Origin: Candidatus Proelusimicrobium excrementi
GTDB lineage: Bacteria > Elusimicrobiota > Elusimicrobia > Elusimicrobiales > Elusimicrobiaceae
DNA length: 64,000 nucleotides
Reading direction: 5' to 3'
NCBI GenBank assembly: GCA_934643455.1
Contig: CAKUBV010000005.1
Span: 1 to 64,000, forward strand
Made by a program: the position numbers and the translations under genes. The notes under the pieces were generated by a model, which made no database searches, had not been told where the DNA came from, and saw nothing but the letters and a program-made list of their open reading frames with translations. Positions within the stretch are counted from its first letter, which is position 1. Each line of letters starts with the position of its first letter. This document shows positions 34,075 to 41,964 of the stretch, one piece after another.

Positions 34075-35076
34075 TTATTTGGCTTTGCATGTGCATGCGG
34101 CGGTGTCAAATTCACAGCTCCAGCCGTTGGGATTTCTCCAGCTCCAAGTCCTGGTAAGGACCGTGGTGCCGTCATCACAGGTTTGTTTCTGTTCCTGGCC
34201 GTCATTGCAAGTTTTGTTAAAGGCCAAGCATGTATTTTTGTCGGAGCAGTAATGGGTGTCAGTATCCCCTGTGCATTCATAACCGCTGCCGTCGGATTTG
34301 CAGGTACCTTTACAGCTTTGGAAAGAACCCGCCGCGCCGGGAGTGCAGCTGTAAACCGTGTCACATTCGCAGGCACCCCAAGTCGTGCCGGAGCAGGTTT
34401 GGTGACAGTCGGTACCCGCGCTGCTGGTGCAGGCTCTCGTCTGGCCGTCGCACCAGCCGGGAATGGGGTTACAGGAACCTTCCCACGTGCAGGTGGTCTT
34501 ATTGCAGGTATAGCTGCCTTCGGTGCCTACGCCGCAAGTCGGTTGGGTTCCGGAGCATCCGCTCGGGCAAGGATCCGGCTCGGGCTCTTCGGTAGGGATT
34601 TCGACATCGCAAACTTCATCGGCCGTGCCTATAATATCGCCGAAGCTCGTGCAGACATTGCCGTCGCAGCCGAGGCCCGCGGTTTCATAACCGGTTGAGA
34701 AAGTAAATATAGCGTTATCGCTGCCCGGCTTTCTATACTCTACTCTGGCACAGGCATTCGTTCCGTCCAAAGCCACATAGTACTTGTCGTTTACGACGAC
34801 ATAACTGCTGTTTGCGGTTTCTTTGTTATTCGTCAACTTTCCGAGCTGGCTTATATCAGTTACATACGTCTGCCTGGATGCAAAATTCTTTATTTGTTTG
34901 CTCCTGACGATTTCAAGCAAATTCACGGCCTCGGTCGCTCTGGCCTTGGCGATAGATTTGCTGAATACCGGATAGGCTATCGCGGCAAGTACGCCGACGA
35001 TGATTACCGTTACCAGTACCTCCATCAAAGTGAAACCCTTTCTGCCCTTTAATGACTTTTCTTTTTTCCTAAGCAT
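34075..35076 (-). CDS. Type IV pilin-like protein with long Cys-rich tail
   Basis: A 333-residue protein. A short basic leader ends at Gly before FTLMEVLVTVIIVGVLAAIAYP, the class III signal cut by prepilin peptidase PilD, with Glu at mature position 5. A globular pilin part follows to about 145. The rest (about 150-333) is a Cys-rich extension with repeated CSGT, CDG and TCT modules. Start at 35076: the GGAGG that decides it lies eight bases upstream, inside the longer GTG-started frame. Most pilins end where this tail begins. It stands alone, with no pilus assembly genes nearby. Confidence 0.85.
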   Translation of the reverse strand: MLRKKEKSLKGRKGFTLMEVLVTVIIVGVLAAIAYPVFSKSIAKARATEAVNLLEIVRSKQIKNFASRQTYVTDISQLGKLTNNKETANSSYVVVNDKYYVALDGTNACARVEYRKPGSDNAIFTFSTGYETAGLGCDGNVCTSFGDIIGTADEVCDVEIPTEEPEPDPCPSGCSGTQPTCGVGTEGSYTCNKTTCTWEGSCNPIPGWCDGQTRACTSSAGTDCHQTCSGTTWGACECDTVYSCTPGAAGSFQSCKGTCKSDGSGYECTGDTDTHYCSDKNTCLAFNKTCNDGQEQKQTCDDGTTVLTRTWSWRNPNGWSCEFDTAACTCKAK

Positions 35077-35270
35077 ACGCTTTTCCTCCACCCGGGTCTT
35101 TCTATAAGTATAACCGAAATATAATACGTATACAATACTTCTTAAATCAGTATAAAAAAATTAATTTGTTAATGCAAGCGGATTTTTGATTTTCGCAAAA
35201 ACGCCGCATAAAACCGCCGCTCCGCCGTTTTTTAACTTGTTAAAATGAAACTAATTTAATAAAATAAATA

Positions 35271-35852
35271 ATGTATATGGAATGCTTCCCCATAATAATT
35301 TCAGCGCCGTCAGGCGGAGGTAAAACCTCAATAGTCAGCCGTCTTTTGGAGGACGGCAAACTCTCGCGCGTGATAACTGCTACCACCAGAGCGCCTCGGA
35401 AGGGCGAAAAGAACGGGAAGGATTATCACTTTTGGTCCGAAAAGCAATTTGAAAACGCCGTAAAAAAAGACGAAATGGCCGAATGGGCCAAGGTACACGT
35501 AAATTATTACGGCATACCGAAAAGTTCTTTGGACAAGCTTATAAAACGCGGCAAACACCCGGTTTTGGTTATAGACGTACAGGGCGCGAAAACCGTAAAG
35601 AAAATTTATAAAAACGCGGTTTCCATTTTTATAACGCCGCCGAGCTTTGCCGAACTTAAAAAAAGAATAGCCGCCCGCAACGACGGCACCACGGACGTCA
35701 AAGCCCGTTTGGAAAGCGCGAAAAAAGAACTTAAATGCATAAAAAATTACGATTATTTGGTAATCAACGACGTGTTTGAACAAGCCGTCGCGGATTGCCG
35801 CGCGATAATACAAGCCGAAAGACTGAAAGTGAAAAGACAAAAAAAATTTTAA
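35271..35852 (+). CDS. gmk: Guanylate kinase
   Basis: Phosphorylates GMP to GDP; 193 residues. The P-loop SAPSGGGKTS lies at residues 10-19 and the GMP-binding TTRAPRKGEKNGKDYHF segment near 40. The ribosome-binding site is weak, and ATG codons at 35271 and 35277 are both possible. It is followed after 25 bases by rpoZ, the usual neighbour. Confidence 0.96.
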   Translation: MYMECFPIIISAPSGGGKTSIVSRLLEDGKLSRVITATTRAPRKGEKNGKDYHFWSEKQFENAVKKDEMAEWAKVHVNYYGIPKSSLDKLIKRGKHPVLVIDVQGAKTVKKIYKNAVSIFITPPSFAELKKRIAARNDGTTDVKARLESAKKELKCIKNYDYLVINDVFEQAVADCRAIIQAERLKVKRQKKF

Positions 35853-35877
35853 TAAGACAAAAGCGTAGGAGAAGAAA

Positions 35878-36171
35878 ATGGCTAAACAAGACAATGACGT
35901 TGAAAATAAATTGGTTGACTTTAACGGCGACAAATACAACATGGTAGTTTTGGCTTCCATGTGGGCGAAAGTGCTTAAGAAAAAAGGCGAATACAAAAAT
36001 CAGCCCGACGCCACGGTAATTAAAGTAGCTTTGGACGACATTCTTACGGGCAAAGTCACCAAAGAGATGGTTCTGCAAGGCTCCACCGACGCTTTGGCCC
36101 AGCAGAAACGCGAAGAAGAAGAAGCCCGCAAAGAGGCCGAAAGAAAAGCCAAAGAACCCCTTAAATTATAA
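35878..36171 (+). CDS. rpoZ: RNA polymerase omega subunit
   Basis: A 97-residue omega subunit. The core (NKLVDFNGDKYNMVVLASMWAK and VIKVALDDILTGKV) fits RpoZ, and the position after gmk supports it. The C-terminal 25 residues are a charged Lys/Glu helix. AGGAGA precedes the start. The stop overlaps the next start by one base. Confidence 0.85.
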   Translation: MAKQDNDVENKLVDFNGDKYNMVVLASMWAKVLKKKGEYKNQPDATVIKVALDDILTGKVTKEMVLQGSTDALAQQKREEEEARKEAERKAKEPLKL

Positions 36172-37085
36172 TGACTCAAGAGCTTAAAGAAATAGCCCAA
36201 GGGCTTAAAGCTTTCCTCTTAAACGCGGAGGAGGACGAAATAATTTTAAAAGCAGCCTTAAACCAAGAAAAGGCTGCTTTTAATTCCATGAAGACGCGCG
36301 CAAATGAAACGGCGGATAAAAACGCCGGCGAAGTTTTGCGCCGGGAAACCGCTTCCGCCGCGCAAACCGCGCCGATACCGGCAAAAGAACAGGAAAAATC
36401 CGCCGAGATTATGACACAAAACACCCAAAAAACCGAAATGCAAATTTCAAACGCTCCGGCTGACAAAGCCGCGGAAATCGCCTATATAGCCGACATGATA
36501 AAAAACTGCCAAAGATGCGACCTGGGCAAAACGCGCATAAAAGCCGTTCCGGGCGAAGGCAATATCAATGCAAAAATAATGTTTGTAGGCGAAGGCCCCG
36601 GTTATGAAGAAGACAGGCAGGGCAGGCCTTTTGTGGGCAGAGCGGGCCAGCTCCTTGATAAAATCATAGCGGCTATGGGCTTTAGCAGGGAAGAAGTTTT
36701 TATAGCCAATATCGTAAAATGCCACCCTATGGTGGATCCTTCAAACCCGGATAAACGCTCCAACGACCGCGCACCGAAATCCGACGAAATAGCCGTCTGC
36801 AGAAGATATCTTGAACAGCAAATCAAAACAATTTCACCCGATTACGTAGTGGCTTTGGGCGGCGTCGCGGCGAAAACTTTGATAAGCGAAGTTCAGCCTT
36901 TCGGTTCGGTAAGAGGCAAAATTTTCGATTTGAAGTTATCCTGCGTAACATTGGATAAGCCGGTAAAAATCCTGGCGACTTTCCACCCCGCGGCTCTCCT
37001 CAGGAACCCCGGCTGGAAAAAAGACGCCTGGGAAAACCTTAAAGTGCTTTTGGCCGATATGGGCAGAAAGCCGGCTTCAAAATAA
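36171..37085 (+). CDS. Family 4 uracil-DNA glycosylase (iron-sulfur)
   Basis: Removes uracil from DNA; 304 residues. The family 4 core starts near residue 100. Four Cys for the 4Fe-4S cluster are visible: CQRC near 112, NIVKCHP and AVCRRYLEQQ. Motif A is GEGPGYEED and the C-terminal loop is FHPAALLRNP. The first 95 residues are an Ala/Lys/Glu-rich extension not found in compact family members; some relatives carry similar extensions. It overlaps rpoZ by one base and precedes priA by five bases. Confidence 0.92.
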   Translation: MTQELKEIAQGLKAFLLNAEEDEIILKAALNQEKAAFNSMKTRANETADKNAGEVLRRETASAAQTAPIPAKEQEKSAEIMTQNTQKTEMQISNAPADKAAEIAYIADMIKNCQRCDLGKTRIKAVPGEGNINAKIMFVGEGPGYEEDRQGRPFVGRAGQLLDKIIAAMGFSREEVFIANIVKCHPMVDPSNPDKRSNDRAPKSDEIAVCRRYLEQQIKTISPDYVVALGGVAAKTLISEVQPFGSVRGKIFDLKLSCVTLDKPVKILATFHPAALLRNPGWKKDAWENLKVLLADMGRKPASK

Positions 37086-37090
37086 ACTTT

Positions 37091-39067
37091 ATGAATATAT
37101 CCGTCTGCATTCCCGTGGCTTTAAATATGGCTTTTGATTATATTCTGCCGTCGGAATTGGAAGATTGCGCCGCTTTGGGCCTCAGGGTTAAGGTTCCTTT
37201 CGGCAAAGCCGTGCAGACGGGTTACATAACCGCTTTAAACACCACGCCCAAATTGCCGCCGACAGTCAAATTGAAAAAGATTATCGCCATAGAGGACAAA
37301 CGCCCTTTTTACGGGCCGGAGCTTTTCCCCCTCGCAAAGTTTATAGAACAAAACTACGCCAACACTTTGGGCGAAACTTTGGGAGTTTTGATACCGTCGA
37401 TATTCAACCAGAAAATGTTGGATTCCTACAAGGAACCGGCCCCTGCCGATTTACCCTTTTTCTACCCAGCCGGGGAATATACGCCGGAACAAAAAAACGC
37501 TTTAAAAAACGCCCGCGAAAATCAAATAAATCTTTTTTACGGAGCCAATCTTTCCGGCAAGACGGAAGCCGCGCTGTCTTTGGCTTATGACGTTTTAAAC
37601 GACGGCGGACAGGTTCTTGTTTTGGTGCCGGACGTAATAAGCTCGGCCAATTTGATTGAGGTAATAAATAAGAAATTCGGCGCGGAGCATATACATCTTT
37701 GGCACAGCAAAGTGCTTTTAAGCCGCAGGAAAACCGCCGCCGCGGAAATGCTTTTGGGCAAGCCATGCCTTACGGTAGGCACGCGCTCGGCCTGCCTTTT
37801 GCCGTTTAAAAACCTTAAACTTACGATTATCTTCCGCGAAGAAAGCAAAGACTTTAAACAGGAAGACGCCAAGCCTTATTACCACGCCAGGGAAGTGGCC
37901 GTGGAAAGGGCGAAGCTTACCGGCGGAAAAGTGATTATGGTAAGCGCGACGCCTTCTTTGGAAACGCTTAAACTTAAAGAAGACGGTGCGCTGAAGGCCT
38001 CCCTTTTTACAAAGCCTTTGCCAGCTTTCACTAACAATACGGAAGTTATAATCGCGCCGAAAAACGGGAAAAAGTCAAAATTAATTTCCGACGTTTTGGC
38101 CGAAGCCTTGCATCAAAATATGCTTAGAGGCGGGCAAAGCCTTGTGATTTTAAACCGCCTAGGTTACAGCGGGATTTACGCCTGCCTCAATTGCGGGGCT
38201 TACGCAAAATGCAAAAAGTGCGGAGCTTTTTTAAGCAGAGTAAAAACGCTTAAAGAAGATTATCTTATCTGCCGCAAATGCGGACATAAAGAAACTCTGC
38301 AGCAAGTATGCCCGGTATGCAAGAACGAAATTTTCCGTTCACACGGGGGAGGCACTCAAGCCGCGGCGGAGGAAATTTACAAGCTTTTCCCCCAGGCGCG
38401 CGTTTACAGGCTTGATTCCCAAACGTTAAATACAAAAAAGTCGGAAGGACATTTTGTTGAAGAAGCGTTAAAAGACGGACAGGCGGATATAATAGTCGGC
38501 ACGAATCTTGCGCTTAACGCCGGGCTCGGCGGAGGGAAAATCAATCTTGCGGCTTTGCTGGACGCCGACACGGAATTAAACGCCGCCGATTTCCGCGCGG
38601 CGGAGCGTTTCGCGCAGACTTTATTCGCGCTTAAAAGCCGCCTTAACAGATATAAAAACGCAAAATTGTTTATACAAACTTCAAAAAGCGATTTATTTGA
38701 TTTCAATCTGCTAAAAGATAACAAATATCTTGAATTTGCACAGGCGGAGGCTCAGTTCCGACGGGACTTCGCCTTTCCGCCTTATACGAAACTCGTCAAA
38801 CTGCTGATAAGCGCAAAAAACGAAAAAGACTTAAACGCTTACGGCGATATGACGGCCAAAGCCCTGCGCGAAGCTTACGGCGCGTTCATGGATATAGAAG
38901 GCCCCGTTAAATGCGGAGCGCAGTCCAAAGAATTATGCCGGCAGTATTATCTTATCAAAAGCGCGGACGACGATATGCTTAAAGGTTTTTTAAACACTTT
39001 GTTAAATAACAAGCCGCCTAAAAAGATACAGCTTAAAGTATTGGCCGATCCTTATAATTTCATTTAG
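37091..39067 (+). CDS. priA: Primosomal protein N' (PriA) with degenerate ATPase motifs
   Basis: A 658-residue PriA homologue (E. coli 732), the protein that restarts stalled replication forks. The N-terminal DNA-binding region, the eight-Cys zinc region (CLNCGAYAKCKKC ... CRKC ... CPVC, about 365-412) and DFRAAER are conserved. Helicase motifs are eroded: Walker A reads GANLSGKT (Lys kept, near 151), the DEEH box reads REES (near 248), and the QxxGRAGR box reads ALKSRLNR (near 513). The Mg-binding Asp and the arginine-finger region are therefore missing, so helicase activity is doubtful. It may act only as a structural loader. Confidence 0.88.
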   Translation: MNISVCIPVALNMAFDYILPSELEDCAALGLRVKVPFGKAVQTGYITALNTTPKLPPTVKLKKIIAIEDKRPFYGPELFPLAKFIEQNYANTLGETLGVLIPSIFNQKMLDSYKEPAPADLPFFYPAGEYTPEQKNALKNARENQINLFYGANLSGKTEAALSLAYDVLNDGGQVLVLVPDVISSANLIEVINKKFGAEHIHLWHSKVLLSRRKTAAAEMLLGKPCLTVGTRSACLLPFKNLKLTIIFREESKDFKQEDAKPYYHAREVAVERAKLTGGKVIMVSATPSLETLKLKEDGALKASLFTKPLPAFTNNTEVIIAPKNGKKSKLISDVLAEALHQNMLRGGQSLVILNRLGYSGIYACLNCGAYAKCKKCGAFLSRVKTLKEDYLICRKCGHKETLQQVCPVCKNEIFRSHGGGTQAAAEEIYKLFPQARVYRLDSQTLNTKKSEGHFVEEALKDGQADIIVGTNLALNAGLGGGKINLAALLDADTELNAADFRAAERFAQTLFALKSRLNRYKNAKLFIQTSKSDLFDFNLLKDNKYLEFAQAEAQFRRDFAFPPYTKLVKLLISAKNEKDLNAYGDMTAKALREAYGAFMDIEGPVKCGAQSKELCRQYYLIKSADDDMLKGFLNTLLNNKPPKKIQLKVLADPYNFI

Positions 39068-39115
39068 TAAAATGATAGAATATATTATATTTAAGTTAAA
39101 TGCGGGAGTTTTTGT

Positions 39116-40276
39116 ATGGAAGTCAAAGAGGCGTTAAAACTTTTAAAAAGAGGCACCATAGATTTAGTCAGCGAGGCCGAGCTTGAAAAGAAGCTTACAA
39201 GCGGCAAAAAACTTATAGTAAAATTGGGATGTGATCCTACAAGTTCAGATTTGCACTTTGGGCACAGCGTGGTTTTAAATAAACTGAGAACCTTTCAGGA
39301 TTTGGGGCATACCGCCGTCTTGGTCATAGGCGATTTTACCGCCGGAGTCGGAGATCCTTCCGGCCGCGACAGTACCCGCCCTATGCTCAGCAGGGAACAA
39401 ATTTTGAAAAACGCCAAAACTTATACGGACCAGGCTTTCAAAGTGCTTGATCCGGCAAAAACCATAGTCCGCTTTAACAGCGAATGGCTTGATCCTTTCA
39501 TTACCACCAAAGAAATTTTGGGTACGCTTTCCAAAGTAACCATGGCGCAAGTGCTGGAAAGGGACGATTTTAAAAAGAGAATGAAAGCCGGCAACCCCAT
39601 AAGCGTGCTTGAAGTTATGTACAGCCTTTTCCAAGGGCAGGACAGCGTCGCTTTAAAAGCGGACGTAGAACTCGGCGGGACGGACCAGATTTTTAACCTG
39701 CTTGTGGGAAGGCAGCTTCAGAAAAACAACGGGCAGGAGCCGCAAGTCGTTATGACGATGCCGCTCTTAGTCGGAACCGACGGCGTAAAGAAAATGTCCA
39801 AATCATACGGCAATTACATAGGCCTTAACGATACGCCGGAAGATATGTTCGGCAAAATAATGTCTGTTTCCGACGAACTTATGATGCAGTATTATGAACT
39901 TCTGACCATAGAAAACTTGGATGAAGTAAAACAAAAGCACCCTATGCAGGCAAAAAAAGATTTGGCGAGGATACTGGTAACCCGTTTCCACGGGGAAGAA
40001 GGCGCAAAAGCCGGGCTGGAGCATTTTGAAAAGGTTTTCTCCAAAAAGGAAAACCCAGACGATATGCCGGAATTTAAAAACGCCGAAGGCAAATTAATAT
40101 CGGCCGTACTTATCGAAGCCGGCATAGCAAAAAGCAAAAACGAAGCCAGACGCCTGATAGACCAAGGCGCGGTTAAAATAAACGGCGAAAAAGCCGCTCG
40201 CGACGAGGCTGTCATATTGGATAAAGACTGCGTTTTGCAAGCCGGCAAAAGACATTTTATAAAGCTTGTTAAATAG
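39116..40276 (+). CDS. tyrS: Tyrosyl-tRNA synthetase
   Basis: A class I synthetase of 386 residues. The HIGH motif is HFGH (near residue 47), the KMSKS loop is KKMSKSYGN (near 225) and a C-terminal S4 RNA-binding domain begins near 325 (ARRLIDQGAVKINGEK). GGGAG precedes the start. It is followed six bases on by mltG. Confidence 0.96.
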   Translation: MEVKEALKLLKRGTIDLVSEAELEKKLTSGKKLIVKLGCDPTSSDLHFGHSVVLNKLRTFQDLGHTAVLVIGDFTAGVGDPSGRDSTRPMLSREQILKNAKTYTDQAFKVLDPAKTIVRFNSEWLDPFITTKEILGTLSKVTMAQVLERDDFKKRMKAGNPISVLEVMYSLFQGQDSVALKADVELGGTDQIFNLLVGRQLQKNNGQEPQVVMTMPLLVGTDGVKKMSKSYGNYIGLNDTPEDMFGKIMSVSDELMMQYYELLTIENLDEVKQKHPMQAKKDLARILVTRFHGEEGAKAGLEHFEKVFSKKENPDDMPEFKNAEGKLISAVLIEAGIAKSKNEARRLIDQGAVKINGEKAARDEAVILDKDCVLQAGKRHFIKLVK

Positions 40277-40282
40277 GAATTA

Positions 40283-41260
40283 ATGAAGAAATTTTTTCTG
40301 ATTTTATTTGCTTTGCTTATTATCGCGGCGGTGCCGCTTTCTTTCGGCGCGTATAAATACTTTAAAACGGAAGGAGCGGAAACGGAAGTTACAATCCCCC
40401 CCGGCGTCAGCGCGGGCAAAATAGCGCAGCTGCTTAAAGACGAAGGCGTAATTAAAAGCACGCTTTGGTTTAAGATATGTCTTAAATTCAGCGGGGCCGC
40501 GCCTATGCTGAGAAGCGGCGTTTTTACTCTAAAGAAAAATATGCCGGCAAGCAAAGTTATTTGGCGGCTTATAAACGATTCGGGCACAAAGGATTTTAAA
40601 GTTAAAATTCTTGAAGGCTGGCGCATAGAGGAAATCGCCGAAGAATTGGAAAAGAACGAAATTATAAAAGATAAATACGCCTTTATAAATGCGGCGAAAG
40701 AGGGCGGATATGAGGGTTTTTTATTTCCCTCCACTTATATGCTGCCCAAGGATATGAATCCAAACGAGGTCATAGCTTTAATGCTGGCCGAATATGAAAA
40801 GAATATCCGCCCGCTTACGGCTCAGTACCAAGGCAAGCTTACGGAAAAAGAAATCCTTACCATAGCCTCAATAGTTGAAAGGGAAGCCGTCATAGATGCG
40901 GAAAGGCCGAAAATAGCCGCGGTATATTTAAACCGCGTCAAAATAGGCAAAAAGCTGGAGGCCGACCCTACCGTTCAATACGCTTTGGGCTACAATGCGC
41001 AAGAGGGACGCCACTGGAAAAAGGGCCTTACTCTTAAAGATTTAAGGGTGGACTCCCCTTACAACACTTACCGTTATAACGGCATACCGCCCGGGCCGAT
41101 AGCCAGCCCGAGCGTCAATTCCGTTAAGGCCGTTTTAAACCCGGAGCCGGATTTTGAAGCTTTGTATTTTGTTGCGGATAATGAAACGGGCGGACACATT
41201 TTCAGCAAGAACTATCATCAGCATTTGCAAAGCATAAGAGCGGTAAGAAAAAAGAAATAA
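40283..41260 (+). CDS. mltG: Endolytic murein transglycosylase MltG
   Basis: An inner-membrane lytic transglycosylase that ends growing glycan strands; 325 residues. One N-terminal membrane helix (2-22), a LysM-like part (about 30-110) and the YceG catalytic region follow. The catalytic Glu lies in ASIVEREAVID, and EADPTVQYALG and SPYNTYRYNGIPPGPIASP follow. It ends with a terminator. Confidence 0.95.
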   Translation: MKKFFLILFALLIIAAVPLSFGAYKYFKTEGAETEVTIPPGVSAGKIAQLLKDEGVIKSTLWFKICLKFSGAAPMLRSGVFTLKKNMPASKVIWRLINDSGTKDFKVKILEGWRIEEIAEELEKNEIIKDKYAFINAAKEGGYEGFLFPSTYMLPKDMNPNEVIALMLAEYEKNIRPLTAQYQGKLTEKEILTIASIVEREAVIDAERPKIAAVYLNRVKIGKKLEADPTVQYALGYNAQEGRHWKKGLTLKDLRVDSPYNTYRYNGIPPGPIASPSVNSVKAVLNPEPDFEALYFVADNETGGHIFSKNYHQHLQSIRAVRKKK

Positions 41261-41288
41261 ATACTTAAGAATTTACCGGCCGAAAAAA

Positions 41289-41325
41289 CACACCCCAGGG
41301 CTTTTACCCGGGGGTGTATTTTTAA
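41289..41325. terminator. Bidirectional terminator between mltG and the secreted multidomain locus
   Basis: ACACCCC and GGGGTGT with an inner GGG/CCC. ATTTTTAA follows on the plus strand and GTTTTTTC on the minus strand. Confidence 0.7.
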
Positions 41326-41394
41326 TAAGAGAGAACCTAATAAATTCAAAAAAATCTAAATGCTGATAACGCGGGAAGAAGATCCGCCTTTGCC

Positions 41395-41964
41395 TTAAGG
41401 CAGGGGAACGGGATAAGGAGTAAACAGCATCTTGCCGTCTTTTACTTCAACGCTGCCCCACTGAAGGCGGTCTTCAATATTAAGCATGGCGGAAACACCG
41501 ACAATTTCCGAAGCGGGCAAATCAGTTGAGCGGGCCATATTCCTTACTTCTTTTACTACATAATCCCCATCAAAACGATTTACTTTAAACACTACCGGCA
41601 CTTTTGTTTCGCTTTCGGGCAAATTGCCCTGGGCGTATAAAACAGCCAAAGAAATATCTTCCGTAAAGAATAAAGCCCTTACGTCTTTTTGCTCGGCTAT
41701 CCTCATACTGAGCGCGCTTTGCGGTTTTGTATCCCGTACGCGCATTCCGTTTTTGGCGATATCGGCGATTTCTTCCAAGGTTAGGGCCATACCTCTGTAA
41801 TAAAAGGGGCCGGCTTCATAGAAGTTATTTTCCAAACGAACAGAAGGTACATGCATATCGGCTTCAAAGTTTACGGCGTATTTATCCGTTTCTTCAGAGC
41901 CCAATGTATAAGATTTCCTGCCGGATACAGGCAAAGTTCTGCCGGCGTCTTCGGAAGAAGAAGC
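41395..41964 (-). pseudogene. Third ART-like repeat, in frame behind a TAG codon
   Basis: This 189-codon stretch continues the reading frame of the 1995-residue gene directly after its TAG stop (41965-41967), with no further stop until 41395. The first ten codons read ASSSEDAGRT and no ATG or ribosome-binding site allows separate initiation; the first alternative start is TTG at 41934. It encodes a repeat (YYRGMALTLEEI, NGMRVRDT, ALFFTEDISLA, LQWGSVEV) related to the two repeats in the main protein. Either a nonsense mutation truncated the gene or the stop is read through. It is listed as a pseudogene fragment for lack of a start. Confidence 0.65.
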
